A DNA stretch of 64,000 nt from Phoma sp. XZ068 (lineage: Eukaryota; Ascomycota; Dothideomycetes; Pleosporales; Didymellaceae), in contig RBKR01000021.1 in NCBI GenBank assembly GCA_004835665.1, positions 1 to 64,000 on the forward strand, in the 5' to 3' direction. Below are positions 17,780 to 26,502 of the stretch, in pieces (the first letter of the stretch is position 1; each line of letters opens with the position of its first letter). The translations under genes were made by a program, and so were the position numbers. The notes under the pieces were generated by a model. The model was not told the origin of the DNA and did not search any database. It was given only the letters and a program-made list of their open reading frames with translations.

Positions 17780-20497
17780 AACCTCCGTCCACTGGCTGAA
17801 AATCTCAAATGCCTTGTTGTCAAACTTGATGCCACCATCCAGAGGATCAAATCCATGCTCAAAGACCATCTCAGTTGGCAGAGCCATCTGTTTGTTTACT
17901 CCGGGTTCTGAACCTGGTACTTCTATTGGCTTCAAGCTCTCCTGGTACTCCGCCGCGATCTTATCAGCTATCAACAGAAGCACCGCCTTGATCGTCTTAT
18001 CTTTGTATTCTGGAGGATCGGCTTCACTGTCGTACGGATATGTCTGATCAAGGCCATCTGATCCAGCGACCTCTTGGCGCTGGAGGAAGGTGATAGCATC
18101 GCGTTCACGACCAGGGCGGATAGGGAGGATCGCTTTCACCCAAGGCGAATTCAAGAAGGCATTGCGGAGATTGTCTCCATCGAGTTGCATGAGCCAGCCC
18201 AAAGAGGATCCTTGGCGTGCGGGCTCCGTCTCTTCAGTGATGAGATAGTAGGGCCGCTGTCCATTGTTGGGAACTGCAGCTTTGCCAATCAGAGACGCGC
18301 GGGTACTGAGTGGCTGGAGTGTCATGGCTGCTGAGGTCATATGACCTTCTGTATCAGAGAATGCGAGTTGATTTGTTTGTGGCTTCCACCAATCTGGTGC
18401 AACGAAGTAGAGCATTGCGTCGATATCGAAGAAGTAACGAATCATCTCTGAAGCAGCATAGTAGTCGTTACTTTTCCAGCCTTGCTCCGAACCATAAAGT
18501 CGACTGATGATATTGCGGTAGATGACATTTCGCTCTTCTGCTCGCATGTCTTCCTGAGACCTAGTTCGTACCTTTCCCATGACCTTGAGCCGTGAACGCA
18601 GGGTTTCATAGAAGGTCTTCTCCTTCTCGGCTTGGAGCTGATCCTGATAAACAGTCTGACTTTCCTGGTTCTTCTTGTCGATTCGACTCTTAGTAACAGC
18701 ATCAGGAACATATTCCACGTGAGCATCAAATGGAAGCGGCTCCTTGTTGCCAAAGTTGGCAGACGTCAATTGAAGCCTAAATTGTCCCTTGACCTTGTCG
18801 AGTTTAAGATCGTCAACCCAGATCACTGCAGCCCCATGAAAGTCGAGCAATTTTATTCTTTCTAACACATAGCCTGCAGGAGTTGTGGGCAACTTATAGT
18901 CGCGGATGAAAGCAATGCGATCATTCGTCTCGAGAGCACCATTTTCGTGCATGCCCCATCCTGGATTATCCGGATCAGGGGTGAAATCTTCCTCCAACTC
19001 CTTGTCTCCGGTCTTCAAAATATACGGAAACGAGTCTGAGACCACTTTAACCAGAGTCTCAGGATATGGCTGCTCTTCAGGAGGCTTAAGAGATGGGTCA
19101 CGAGCTGCCGCAGTATCGTAAACAAATTCTCCTGTTCCCAGGGGATTGCCAGGATTGTCAACGTACATCTGCCAGCACAATCGTTGACCAAGATCTTGCA
19201 CCTGGACCGCAACCTTGCGCATTTTACGGCTCAGTTCATAGCTTACTAAGCGATCAGTCTTGTTCTGCAGAACATATCGTCGGCTAGAAGTGTCCGTCAT
19301 CTCTGTGACAGTTCTGAATGTCGTCTTGTAGTTCTGTCGGACCTCACTTGAAAGCCTAGCACTTTGCTCCCTCATCTTCTTGTGGGTTTGCTCTTGGGAT
19401 TGCTTTCGAGACGTTTCCAAGTTGAAGCTTGCAGTGCCACTGGCTTGGAAAACTGGTCCAATACCACCAGATGCCGTTGCGCTAGCACCGAGTTTCATAT
19501 CATTCGCATTCTCGCTTTTTACAGCATCTGAGAGCTCATCTTTGTCGGTCTTGTCAAGCTCCGTTTTCTGAATTGTTTCAATGGATGATTCAGTGATCTG
19601 CTCTACCAGCTGGCGTCTGGTATTAACCTCGACAAGTTCAACTGTTCCACCAGGGCTGATCCAGACATGACCGACTGGTGGACCAAGAAAAGTGCCAAGT
19701 TGGAAGAAGTACTGACGGAATTGATGTAAGAGCCCAATGGGTGAGAGATAGACGGATTTTGCAGGATGGTCGTCAGTGAAGAATCCGGCACTGCCAACAA
19801 TGCGATCAAGATGAGCGATTGAAGGTCGGAACATCTGCTGCACTGCTGCAGGAGCTTTTTGATTGAGATATTTTAGTACCGCCGCCATCGCGATGTCCTG
19901 ACCACTGGGAAGAGCGAATGTAGCAGCAGCTTCATCTTGAGGAGCAGCAGTGGGAGTTCTGGTGAGCAGTGACTCGGCAGTTGCATTTCCCAGAAATGCA
20001 TTCAAGTTGAGGCCATCTTCTCCGGAGGCTCTAGCCGCCAGCTCTCGTCCGACTTGTGTCCCAGTACGATCAACAAAACGAGGTCGGTCCATGGTCAATT
20101 TTGGCACATCTTCCTTGATGAGTTTATTAGCATGAAGTGCTGCTTGCTTGACTCGTCTGGTTACTGCTAGCCCTAAGGTTTCATGGGAGAGCTGGGACCT
20201 CCATCCGATAAGGGGTTGGTAGACTCCGAACAGCTCACTGGCATATGGAAGCACTGCTGGTGTGACTTCTCCAGTCGGTGGAATTGGGTCTGTGGGCTTC
20301 GCGTCTGTGTCGATTTTCTTCCACAAAGCTGGCGTGTTTGTTGGGATCCAGTTCTCCTGAGATGTGTGGCTTTGGATACATTCGTATGTGGAGTTTTGGA
20401 AGGTGATCTGATCACCAACCGTGTATGCTGTGTTCGCTTTCCATTCTTCGATTTTCTGGACCTGGAGGTCGATCTGAGCAACTTCTTTACCAGACAT
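17729..20497 (-). CDS. 922-aa protein with N-terminal CBM5/12-type chitin-binding module
   Basis: Single intronless frame from ATG 20,497. Residues 19-60 form a bacterial-chitinase-type carbohydrate-binding module (family 5/12). Its pattern W19, AYTVGD (24-29), YEC (38-40), HTSQENW (44-50) and P56-x-LW59 is a near-perfect match; such modules bind chitin or other polysaccharides. The remaining 850 residues are unrecognised but ordered. They include a segment with VGSAGFFTDDHPAKSVYLSP, a long charged helical region at about 290-400 (TELDKTDKDELSDAVKSEN, then QSQEQTHKKMREQSARLSSEV), and a C-terminal part with GSSLGWLMQLDGDNLRNAF. No signal peptide or membrane span is visible, so it is either cytoplasmic or exported by another route. 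Size, absence of introns and domain style look bacterial, suggesting horizontal transfer. It is divergent from the 538-aa gene across a repeat-rich promoter. Chitin binding is inferred from the module only; no catalytic site is evident. Confidence 0.85.
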   Translation of the reverse strand: MSGKEVAQIDLQVQKIEEWKANTAYTVGDQITFQNSTYECIQSHTSQENWIPTNTPALWKKIDTDAKPTDPIPPTGEVTPAVLPYASELFGVYQPLIGWRSQLSHETLGLAVTRRVKQAALHANKLIKEDVPKLTMDRPRFVDRTGTQVGRELAARASGEDGLNLNAFLGNATAESLLTRTPTAAPQDEAAATFALPSGQDIAMAAVLKYLNQKAPAAVQQMFRPSIAHLDRIVGSAGFFTDDHPAKSVYLSPIGLLHQFRQYFFQLGTFLGPPVGHVWISPGGTVELVEVNTRRQLVEQITESSIETIQKTELDKTDKDELSDAVKSENANDMKLGASATASGGIGPVFQASGTASFNLETSRKQSQEQTHKKMREQSARLSSEVRQNYKTTFRTVTEMTDTSSRRYVLQNKTDRLVSYELSRKMRKVAVQVQDLGQRLCWQMYVDNPGNPLGTGEFVYDTAAARDPSLKPPEEQPYPETLVKVVSDSFPYILKTGDKELEEDFTPDPDNPGWGMHENGALETNDRIAFIRDYKLPTTPAGYVLERIKLLDFHGAAVIWVDDLKLDKVKGQFRLQLTSANFGNKEPLPFDAHVEYVPDAVTKSRIDKKNQESQTVYQDQLQAEKEKTFYETLRSRLKVMGKVRTRSQEDMRAEERNVIYRNIISRLYGSEQGWKSNDYYAASEMIRYFFDIDAMLYFVAPDWWKPQTNQLAFSDTEGHMTSAAMTLQPLSTRASLIGKAAVPNNGQRPYYLITEETEPARQGSSLGWLMQLDGDNLRNAFLNSPWVKAILPIRPGRERDAITFLQRQEVAGSDGLDQTYPYDSEADPPEYKDKTIKAVLLLIADKIAAEYQESLKPIEVPGSEPGVNKQMALPTEMVFEHGFDPLDGGIKFDNKAFEIFSQWTEVLPTDQVVATEYDLKGL

Positions 20498-20810
20498 CTC
20501 TTGGTGTAATTGGTTTTTGTGATTTTGGGGATACTGAGCGCCTGTGCCTTAGGAGAGGGAAAATGAAAGTGCGTGAAAAGTATCAGCAGGTGGGTCAATA
20601 TATATTAATTGCTTCTCTTGTTTTCATCTTGCCGGAACCTCTAATTATGAGTAATTACTGTGGACATACACGAATGGTGGCTGAAAGCTGGAAACACTGC
20701 CCCTCAGCCTGCCAGAGGAACGTGATATTGGTTTGACCACTAACATGACACCACCGAATGGTACCTGGGACAGCCATCAATAAGAAATTCCATTTCAATC
20801 CAAGCAATAT

Positions 20811-21212
20811 ATGCAGTGCATCGGATTCACGTGCAAGGCGGGGGAATTGTAACGAGTATACATGTGATAAGTGTATGGCCTGATCATAGGCCAAAGGGTC
20901 GCCAGCCAATTGCCGAGGGGACTCGGATGACCCGGAATCTATATATGCAGTGCATCGGATTCACGTGCAAGGCAGGGGAATTGTAACGAGTATACATGTG
21001 ATAAGTGTATGGCCTGATCATAGGCCAACGGGTCGCCAGCCAATTGCCGAGGGGACTCGGATGACCCGGAATCTATATATGCAGTGCATCGGATTCACGT
21101 GCAAGGCAGGGGAATCGTAACGAGTATACATGTGATAAGTGTATGGCCTGATCATAGGCCAACGGGTCGCTAGCCAATTGCCGAGGGGACTCGGATGACC
21201 CGGAATCTATAT
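20811..21212. repeat. three tandem 134-bp repeats between divergent genes
   Basis: Three near-identical copies at a period of exactly 134 bases (20,811, 20,945, 21,079), ending where a fourth ATATATGCA begins at 21,211. Each copy carries a CACGTG E-box (20,828, 20,962, 21,096), the inverted repeat GGCCTGATCATAGGCC (20,877 in copy 1, arms GGCCT/AGGCC), the perfect inverted repeat CCGAGGGGACTCGG (20,913 in copy 1, with an AGGGG stress-element core), and at its end a TATA-like CTATATATGCA. Copies differ at only a few bases. The arrangement looks like a triplicated promoter segment between the 922-aa and 538-aa genes. Confidence 0.93.
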
Positions 21213-21690
21213 ATGCATAGAGGACCCCTTCTTGAGAGCGGTAGCGATTAGTCTCCACTGCAGAATCTCACCAGCGTTCCTCCAGTGATCCTCCAGCGTA
21301 GTGCTACTTACCTCAGTTGTACCTCGATAGTGTTTCTGACAGGAATTCAGGTGCGGCTGAGGCTGTCCAGAAACGGGACCCAAACCTAATACGAGTGTGA
21401 CAGAACTTTGGAGTCATGTGGAGGCGCAATGGAGTCTTGAATCACGAGCTTATGTGTGCTGATCATTGCCTTAAAGCCTTGGGCTGTGTTGTGATGAAAC
21501 GTGTATGAACCTCTTCCCTAGGAGAGAAATTCATACCACCCTCGAGAGTCGTTAGATTCGGATCTATACTTAGCATCTGTTCCCACAGTCGAATATTCTT
21601 CGAGACTATCTTGGGTCTTATACCGTCAATCTTCTACAGAGGAGTGTCTCCAGATCCACTTCTGAAGCCCCAAGAATTCAGACATTTGAA
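21207..21690 (+). promoter_or_regulatory. core promoter and long leader of the 538-aa gene
   Basis: The last TATA-like box (CTATATATGCA, about 21,208-21,217) follows the third 134-bp repeat and would place transcription start near 21,240. That leaves about 450 bases of leader before ATG 21,691, which has a good context (TTTGAAATGG). No upstream gene is visible in the leader; an intron within it is possible but not established. Confidence 0.4.
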
Positions 21691-23307
21691 ATGGCATCTA
21701 TAACATTGAAAATCTTTGATGCCAATAACGACCCAATTGACGGAGTATCAATAATTCTCGACACTAAGACCGGAAGCACAAATTCAAACGGTATATTCTC
21801 TATATCTGGCATCGACATTGACAGAAACTTCCACTACCTCTCAATCTCGCACCCTTATTACACTATCGAGCTCGTTGAGTTCAGGGGTAGCCTTCGCGAC
21901 GGAGAATACAACAACCCTCTCTTGCAACGCAGCCTGGCATCCGGCAACATCGAACTCACAATCCACCTGGGAAGATTATATACTGCACCCACCATTTTCA
22001 AAGAAGACATTGAAGTCAACGCCCTAGCAGTAATAGGCAGTAACCTCCCTGGAGCCCTGTCATTTAAACTCCCCAATGATCGCTATTCACACACATACTC
22101 CTACCGAGGCCAATGGCTGGATCCTCTTGCTATTGAGCTCGCAGAAAAGAGAATTCTACCAGACGTCCAACCAGCCGTCACAGACAAAGGGTGGCGACGA
22201 TTCCGCAGTGCCCCAGCAAATCCACCTACAGATATCCAGGCCCTTGGCCGTTTCTTCTGGCTCTTACACCCCGGATCGCCAAAAGATCCTCAATTTGCCG
22301 TCGCAGTCTGGTCACCGAACATAAACCACGATGGACCACTAGATCCCCTAGATATGGTAGTCTTCTTCAGTCCACACACTAGAGGCTATACCGCTATGTA
22401 CCCCTTCGGACTCGTGAAGAAGACGAATCCGGGCGATCAGCAGTACATGACTCTCGGCAAGAAATATCTCCTCGATGAGTACGGGTTCGCATATAACCTC
22501 ATAGCACGTCGACGACGAGCCGTCATGGTGATGCCAATCTGCAACAAAGGATCCTGGGGTCCATATTCCAGAGGCGAAGGAATCTACCGTCTCTGTCGCG
22601 AAGTATCAGTCTTTCTCCACCGTGAAGCGCGAACTAGTAACCTCAGTCTCAAAAGTGTCGGCGGTATCGATCGCAAAACCTGGTTCATAGGAGGAAGCCT
22701 CCGCTCACCAGGAGCTGGGATATGGAGTACGGATTTCGGGGCTCCTCCAAAAGTCGGAAGAATTGTAATCTCGGGCTTCAGTAGAGGTATCGATCCCGTG
22801 ATATCCATCATGAGAACCTGGCGTGCTGCAGGCTTCTCGCAGCAATACTGGGGATGTTCTCAACCTAGTTCCAGCAACAGCAACCGACAAGATCCAAACC
22901 AAGCATTCAGCACCGCATGGCAAGAACTCTGGGATCTAGACGGTGCACACGCCCCCTCAAACGGCGGTATAGGCTGGCCAGCTTACTCGGCTCTCCTCAG
23001 TAAATGGTTCTCTGCTGATCAAACGCGTATGATGCGACTTTTCCATTCCTTGGAACAGCCGGACCCAAAGAAAGATGGGAATGTATTCTGGAAGAAGCTG
23101 ATGATGGAGGACAAACCGTATGAGAATTACAAGATTGATGGCGCGAGGGAGTTACAGGGGAAGAGGTGGACGGTTGTACACTGTGATGCGAAGTACATTG
23201 GGAATAAACCTGCGGTGGGGACGCCGCCTTTGCCTGATGCGCATCATGCTACTCCCAAGGTTGCGTTTAGCCATCTTGCTGCTTTGAGTCCTGTTGGGAC
23301 GACATGA
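21691..23307 (+). CDS. 538-aa protein, transthyretin-like N-domain plus GxSxG motif
   Basis: Single intronless frame. Residues 1-70 resemble a carboxypeptidase-regulatory/transthyretin-like beta domain (ITLKIFDANNDPIDGVSI ... NSNGIFSISG ... YTIELVEF), a module common in bacterial surface or secreted proteins. The rest is unrecognised but has an alpha/beta-hydrolase-like nucleophile elbow, GFSRG with S364, after a beta strand (VGRIVIS). This suggests an esterase or lipase fold. I cannot assign the acid and histidine with confidence; HHATPKVAFSHLAALSP near the end could supply the histidine. No signal peptide. It is divergent from the CBM-bearing gene, with which it shares a repeat-rich promoter, so the two probably work together. 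Like its partner it looks bacterial in origin. Substrate unknown. Confidence 0.82.
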   Translation: MASITLKIFDANNDPIDGVSIILDTKTGSTNSNGIFSISGIDIDRNFHYLSISHPYYTIELVEFRGSLRDGEYNNPLLQRSLASGNIELTIHLGRLYTAPTIFKEDIEVNALAVIGSNLPGALSFKLPNDRYSHTYSYRGQWLDPLAIELAEKRILPDVQPAVTDKGWRRFRSAPANPPTDIQALGRFFWLLHPGSPKDPQFAVAVWSPNINHDGPLDPLDMVVFFSPHTRGYTAMYPFGLVKKTNPGDQQYMTLGKKYLLDEYGFAYNLIARRRRAVMVMPICNKGSWGPYSRGEGIYRLCREVSVFLHREARTSNLSLKSVGGIDRKTWFIGGSLRSPGAGIWSTDFGAPPKVGRIVISGFSRGIDPVISIMRTWRAAGFSQQYWGCSQPSSSNSNRQDPNQAFSTAWQELWDLDGAHAPSNGGIGWPAYSALLSKWFSADQTRMMRLFHSLEQPDPKKDGNVFWKKLMMEDKPYENYKIDGARELQGKRWTVVHCDAKYIGNKPAVGTPPLPDAHHATPKVAFSHLAALSPVGTT

Positions 23308-23367
23308 TGGTTGGTTTAGGACGACTCAGTTGAATAGCAAAATATATCTCTACCTAGTACTCCAGGC

Positions 23368-24808
23368 CAGACTTGCCAACAAGCAAGCGGCTTGCAAGCA
23401 CTTGCTTGATCGGCTTGATTATATAATCGTTCCATCAAGTCAAGCCTTTGAATGAGGATTTTGGTGTCAAGCCAAGCTACGATGCAAGGCTTGCTTGATC
23501 GGCTTGATTGGCTTGATGTTTTAGAGCCGGTGCTGTATTAGGCAGGCGTCGATTTTGATGAGGTTATTGAATTTGCTAGATAGGCGATCTCGCGATAGTT
23601 TTATGGTGTTATAGCTTAGTAAGCTAAAAAGTAGCCTAACTGAGCACTGTTTTGCACCTCTACGGCGCGTCACCCCATCTTTTTGAAGCTCTTAAGGCCT
23701 CTATACCCGCCTATCTCTAGTGTTTTTCGCGCGTAATATCTCTATGCCGCCGTCTCAAGCTTCTAAACGCGCTCGTAGAGGCGTTACCGGCCCCAATAAA
23801 CGCGCCAAAGTCGCTCCTCAAGGCACCAAATCGCAGCCTGTTGAAGTCAACGATACCCCAGAACTATCCCAGCGTCTATCACCCCGTCAAGCTCTTGCTG
23901 ACGTCGTCAGCGAGGCTATTGAGGCACCTACCTTCGAGTCGCTGCTCCGCGAGTCCCAGCCTGAGGCTGCAATCGTCGCGCCTACCGAGGGCAGCAAAGC
24001 TACCACAGTAGCTACAACTGAAGATAATACTAGTAGTAGTAATGGCTTTGATACACACTTTGACGATACGTACGAGGGTCTTGATTGGTCGCGTTTACCT
24101 AAATACATACGGCCGTTAACGACGCTGAAGGGGAGGAAAAGTTGGGTATACCTTCACGGCTACCGCGTCGCGCTCCTCAAAGATCCTGCTCGCACCTTTT
24201 TCGTCTGTCGTTATTGCCACGCCCGCAAATTTATTGACGCTGGCCGTGGGGGCTTATATGAGACGACGCTCTCAACCTCGACAGCAAAGCTTCATCTAGA
24301 GCAGCCAGTGCGTGGCCATGGCTACCGCGCACCTGGCAAAGCTTTGCGTGAGACGTTAGCAGGCTCTGGGTGGCTTCGTACGACGCTTACTGATGGAAAA
24401 ATTGAGGTTCCTCAGGCTATAGCTAACGGGCTCTCCGGCTTCAATATACAGGCGTTTAGGCTGGCTGCTGTCGCCTGGCTTGTTGAGAATAATCATCCTT
24501 TACGCGAGTTTGAAACGCCAGCGTTTCAACAGCTACTTGAAGCTGCTAACCCAGAGGCAGCGTTAGCTTTGTGGGCTTCTCGTACAAGCGTCTCACGCTT
24601 TGTAATGCGCTTATACGACTTCATGAAGCCGCTGGTTGTCCATGAGCTGTCACTAGCTATTAGCAAGGTCCATATAAGCTTTGACGGGTGGACGACAAAG
24701 GGCGGCAAACGTGGCTTTCTAGGAATCGTTGCTCACTACTTTAGCAGCACTGGTGAGCTGAGAGATCTCCCGATCGCGCTGCCGCAACTGTTAGGTGCCC
24801 ATACGGGC
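23368..24808 (+). mobile_element. hAT transposon 1, 5' part, interrupted
   Basis: The left terminus reads CAGACTTGCCAACAAGCAAG at 23,368. The subterminal 160 bases are packed with CAAGC/GCTTG motifs (GGCTTGATT, CTTGCTTGATCGGCTTGATT), as expected for hAT transposase binding sites. It carries a BED/hAT transposase gene on the plus strand. The element stops abruptly at about 24,808, where a second element with a related terminus (CAGACTGGTCAACAAGCAAA) begins. The remainder of hAT-1 is not seen in this window. Confidence 0.75.
23744..24808 (+). pseudogene. hAT transposase, N-terminal part only
   Basis: Starts at ATG 23,744 (MPPSQASKRARR); a longer frame reaches 23,720 only through GTG. About 355 residues of genuine sequence: a basic/Ser-rich N-terminus, a BED-like zinc finger (FFVCRYCHARKFI ... 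STSTAKLHLEQPVRGHGY), then the start of the hAT catalytic domain with SKVHISFDGWTTKGGKRGFLGIVAHYFS, whose aspartate is the first DDE residue. The frame then breaks at LLGAHTG, where another element is inserted, and reads a foreign tail to a stop at 24,841. The second aspartate, the final glutamate and the dimerisation domain are missing, so it cannot encode an active enzyme. The part present has no stops and no RIP signature, so the interruption is recent or the copy escaped RIP. Confidence 0.85.
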
Positions 24809-25133
24809 AGACTGGTCAACAAGCAAATAAAGCAAATATGAGCAAAATTATTTGTTTGTTTGTGTGCTGAGAGGGCGATATTTTGTTTGTATTTATATTT
24901 AGAAGCGATTATTTGCAAATAATCAAATATTTGCAAGTATTTGGCAAAACTCTGTGATACGTTTGCGTACTCCTGTATATGGTACTCCTCTATGATCTGC
25001 TCGTCAGTGAGCTTGCTCTCGTCTTGATCGTATTTCGGCGTATATCCAGCTCTTATCCACGCGCGTATCAACTGTAGAGCTGAGAGTTGCTCACTGCCAA
25101 GGTAGCGTCGTTTTGGCTCGAGTGACGTGATTC
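24809..25133 (-). mobile_element. hAT transposon 2, 3' end, with dimerisation-domain tail
   Basis: Begins with a terminus related to that of hAT-1 (CAGACTGGTCAACAAGCAAA) and has AAGCAAATA / TTGCAAATA subterminal motifs. On the minus strand it encodes RRYLGSEQLSALQLIRAWIRAGYTP, read with SLEP just before it. This resembles the end of the hAT C-terminal dimerisation domain, where a helix ending in R-x-W-x-R-x-G is typical. The coding frame is cut at the TA where the Tc1-type element inserted and resumes beyond it at 26,381. The 8 bases CATACGGG before 24,809 may be its target duplication; I did not find the second copy. Confidence 0.55.
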
Positions 25134-25135
25134 TA

Positions 25136-26378
25136 CAAGGGGGACTCACGTACGGGCTGCCCCCCCCCTGTCTTTTATTAGTGCCTTGGCAAAGATCAGG
25201 TGGAAGCCGAGTTTGATGGAGTCTCTTGTAGAGTATTGAGCAGTACCAAATGCCTTCTATAAGCCGCACACGCGACGCTGCCTCGCAGTCAACTACAAGG
25301 GGTAGCCGTCTTACCTATCGTCAACGTATTGAGGTCCTTGCCCTCCACAAGTACGCTGGCTGGGGATACACCCACATCAGCGAGATCCTCCACATCCCTC
25401 GATCGACCGTACGATATACCGTTAGCCACCCAGAAACACCCCAGAGGCCTCGAGGTAGGCCTCTGCTCCTTGATACACCAAAGCGTCAGCGTCTTATTGC
25501 ACGAGCAACAGCTGATGGCTACTATAGACAGCTAAGCCTTCTCCACGTAGCTGAGCTTGAGGGCATCTCAGCCTGTAAGCGTACGCTATCTGCTGCCTTT
25601 GAGAAGGAGCGCTACTTTAGGAGAGTAGTTACTGAGAAGCCTCTCTTAACAGAGAAGCACCAGGCTGATTGTCTAGCCTGGGCATACCTCCATGTTGGCT
25701 GGAGTGAGTAGCAGTGGGCACGTGTGATATGGACAGATGAGTGCTCTATAGCCTGTGGAGGCTTTGGGCAGGTATATGTTACACGTCAGCCTGAAGAGAA
25801 GTACCTACACGCTTGTTGTATACCAAAGTTTAGGGGCTACTCTGCGTGGATGATCTGGGGCTGTATTACAAGTAAGAGTAAGGGGCTAATAGTTGTGTTT
25901 GAAAAGGAGTGGGGATCTATTAATGGGGAGGTCTATCGCCAGAATATTGTGCCAGTTATACATGAGTTTAAGACACACGTTCAGGTACCTATCTTAATGG
26001 AAGATGGTGCCTCATCACACACAGCAAAGGCTACTCAAGCTCTACACCACCAGCTTAGTATCCTTAAGATGAAGTGGCCTGCCAATTCACCAGACTTGAA
26101 CCCTATTGAGAACGTGTGGAGGATCCTCAAATATCGTGTTAGTAAACGCTTCCCCACCACACAGGGGCAGGTACAACAGTATATAGAAGAAGAGTGGGCA
26201 AAGCTTCAAGTAGTAGACTTCTTAAAGTATACCTCTAACATGAGAGAGCGTTGTATAGCTGTAATCCAGGCCAACGGTGGCCACACAAAGTGGTAACACT
26301 TAATTCTTCGTCTCTCTGATCTGCCAAGGCACTAATAAAAGACAGGGGGGGGGGCAGCCCGTACGTGAGTCCCCCTTG
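25136..26378 (+). mobile_element. Tc1-type transposon, complete, with TA duplication
   Basis: A 1243-bp element bounded by TA (25,134-25,135 and 26,379-26,380). Its inverted repeats of about 55 bases are nearly identical: each starts CAAGGGGGACTCACGTACGG, passes through a homopolymer of 9 C (left) or 10 G (right), and ends TTAGTGCCTTGGCA. It encodes one DD34E transposase frame with a single stop. The inverted repeats are only lightly diverged and RIP is almost absent, so the insertion is young. It is the innermost layer of a three-element nest. Confidence 0.95.
25250..26296 (+). pseudogene. Tc1-family DD34E transposase with one in-frame stop
   Basis: One continuous frame of 348 codons from ATG 25,250, broken only by TAG at 25,709-25,711. 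The N-terminal half has paired helix-turn-helix regions (TYRQRIEVLALHKYAGWGYTHISEILHIPRSTVRY) joined by an AT-hook-like RPRGRP, for inverted-repeat binding. The C-terminal half has the catalytic triad: D in WTDE, D in MEDGASSH, and E in NSPDLNPIENVW, with 34 residues between the second D and the E, as in Tc1 transposases. The stop replaces a residue in VGWSE-stop-QWARVIWTDE; CAG to TAG would be a typical RIP-type change. Unless read through, the protein lacks its catalytic domain, but a source copy elsewhere could still move this element. Confidence 0.93.
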
Positions 26379-26380
26379 TA

Positions 26381-26500
26381 GTAGCTCGAGAAAGCTCTTG
26401 GTACCCGTAATTCAAGCCAGCCAGATTTTCAGCGGCTGAACAGAACTTAAATTCACCCAATAAAGCGTTCCGGGATTCAGCCAGCAGGCGCAGCACACGT
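26381..26500 (-). pseudogene. continuation of hAT-2 transposase beyond the Tc1 insertion
   Basis: When the Tc1-type element and one TA are removed in thought, the minus-strand frame of hAT-2 stays open across the join, reading ...YGYQELSRAT then RITSLEPKRR. It continues upstream as VLRLLAESRNALLGEFKFCSAAE until a TAA at 26,500-26,502. This supports the Tc1 insertion lying inside a former coding region. Further upstream the transposase is not recognisable, so hAT-2 is a fragment. Confidence 0.45.
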
Positions 26501-26502
26501 TA

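Noticed and set aside
20811..21212. CRISPR-like array
   Set aside because: The 134-bp units are contiguous long direct repeats without spacers, in a eukaryotic chromosome; better read as a triplicated promoter segment.
24736..25269. 177-aa minus-strand frame as a single gene
   Set aside because: It reads through a Tc1 inverted repeat, a hAT-2 fragment and hAT-1; only the middle part is former transposase coding sequence.
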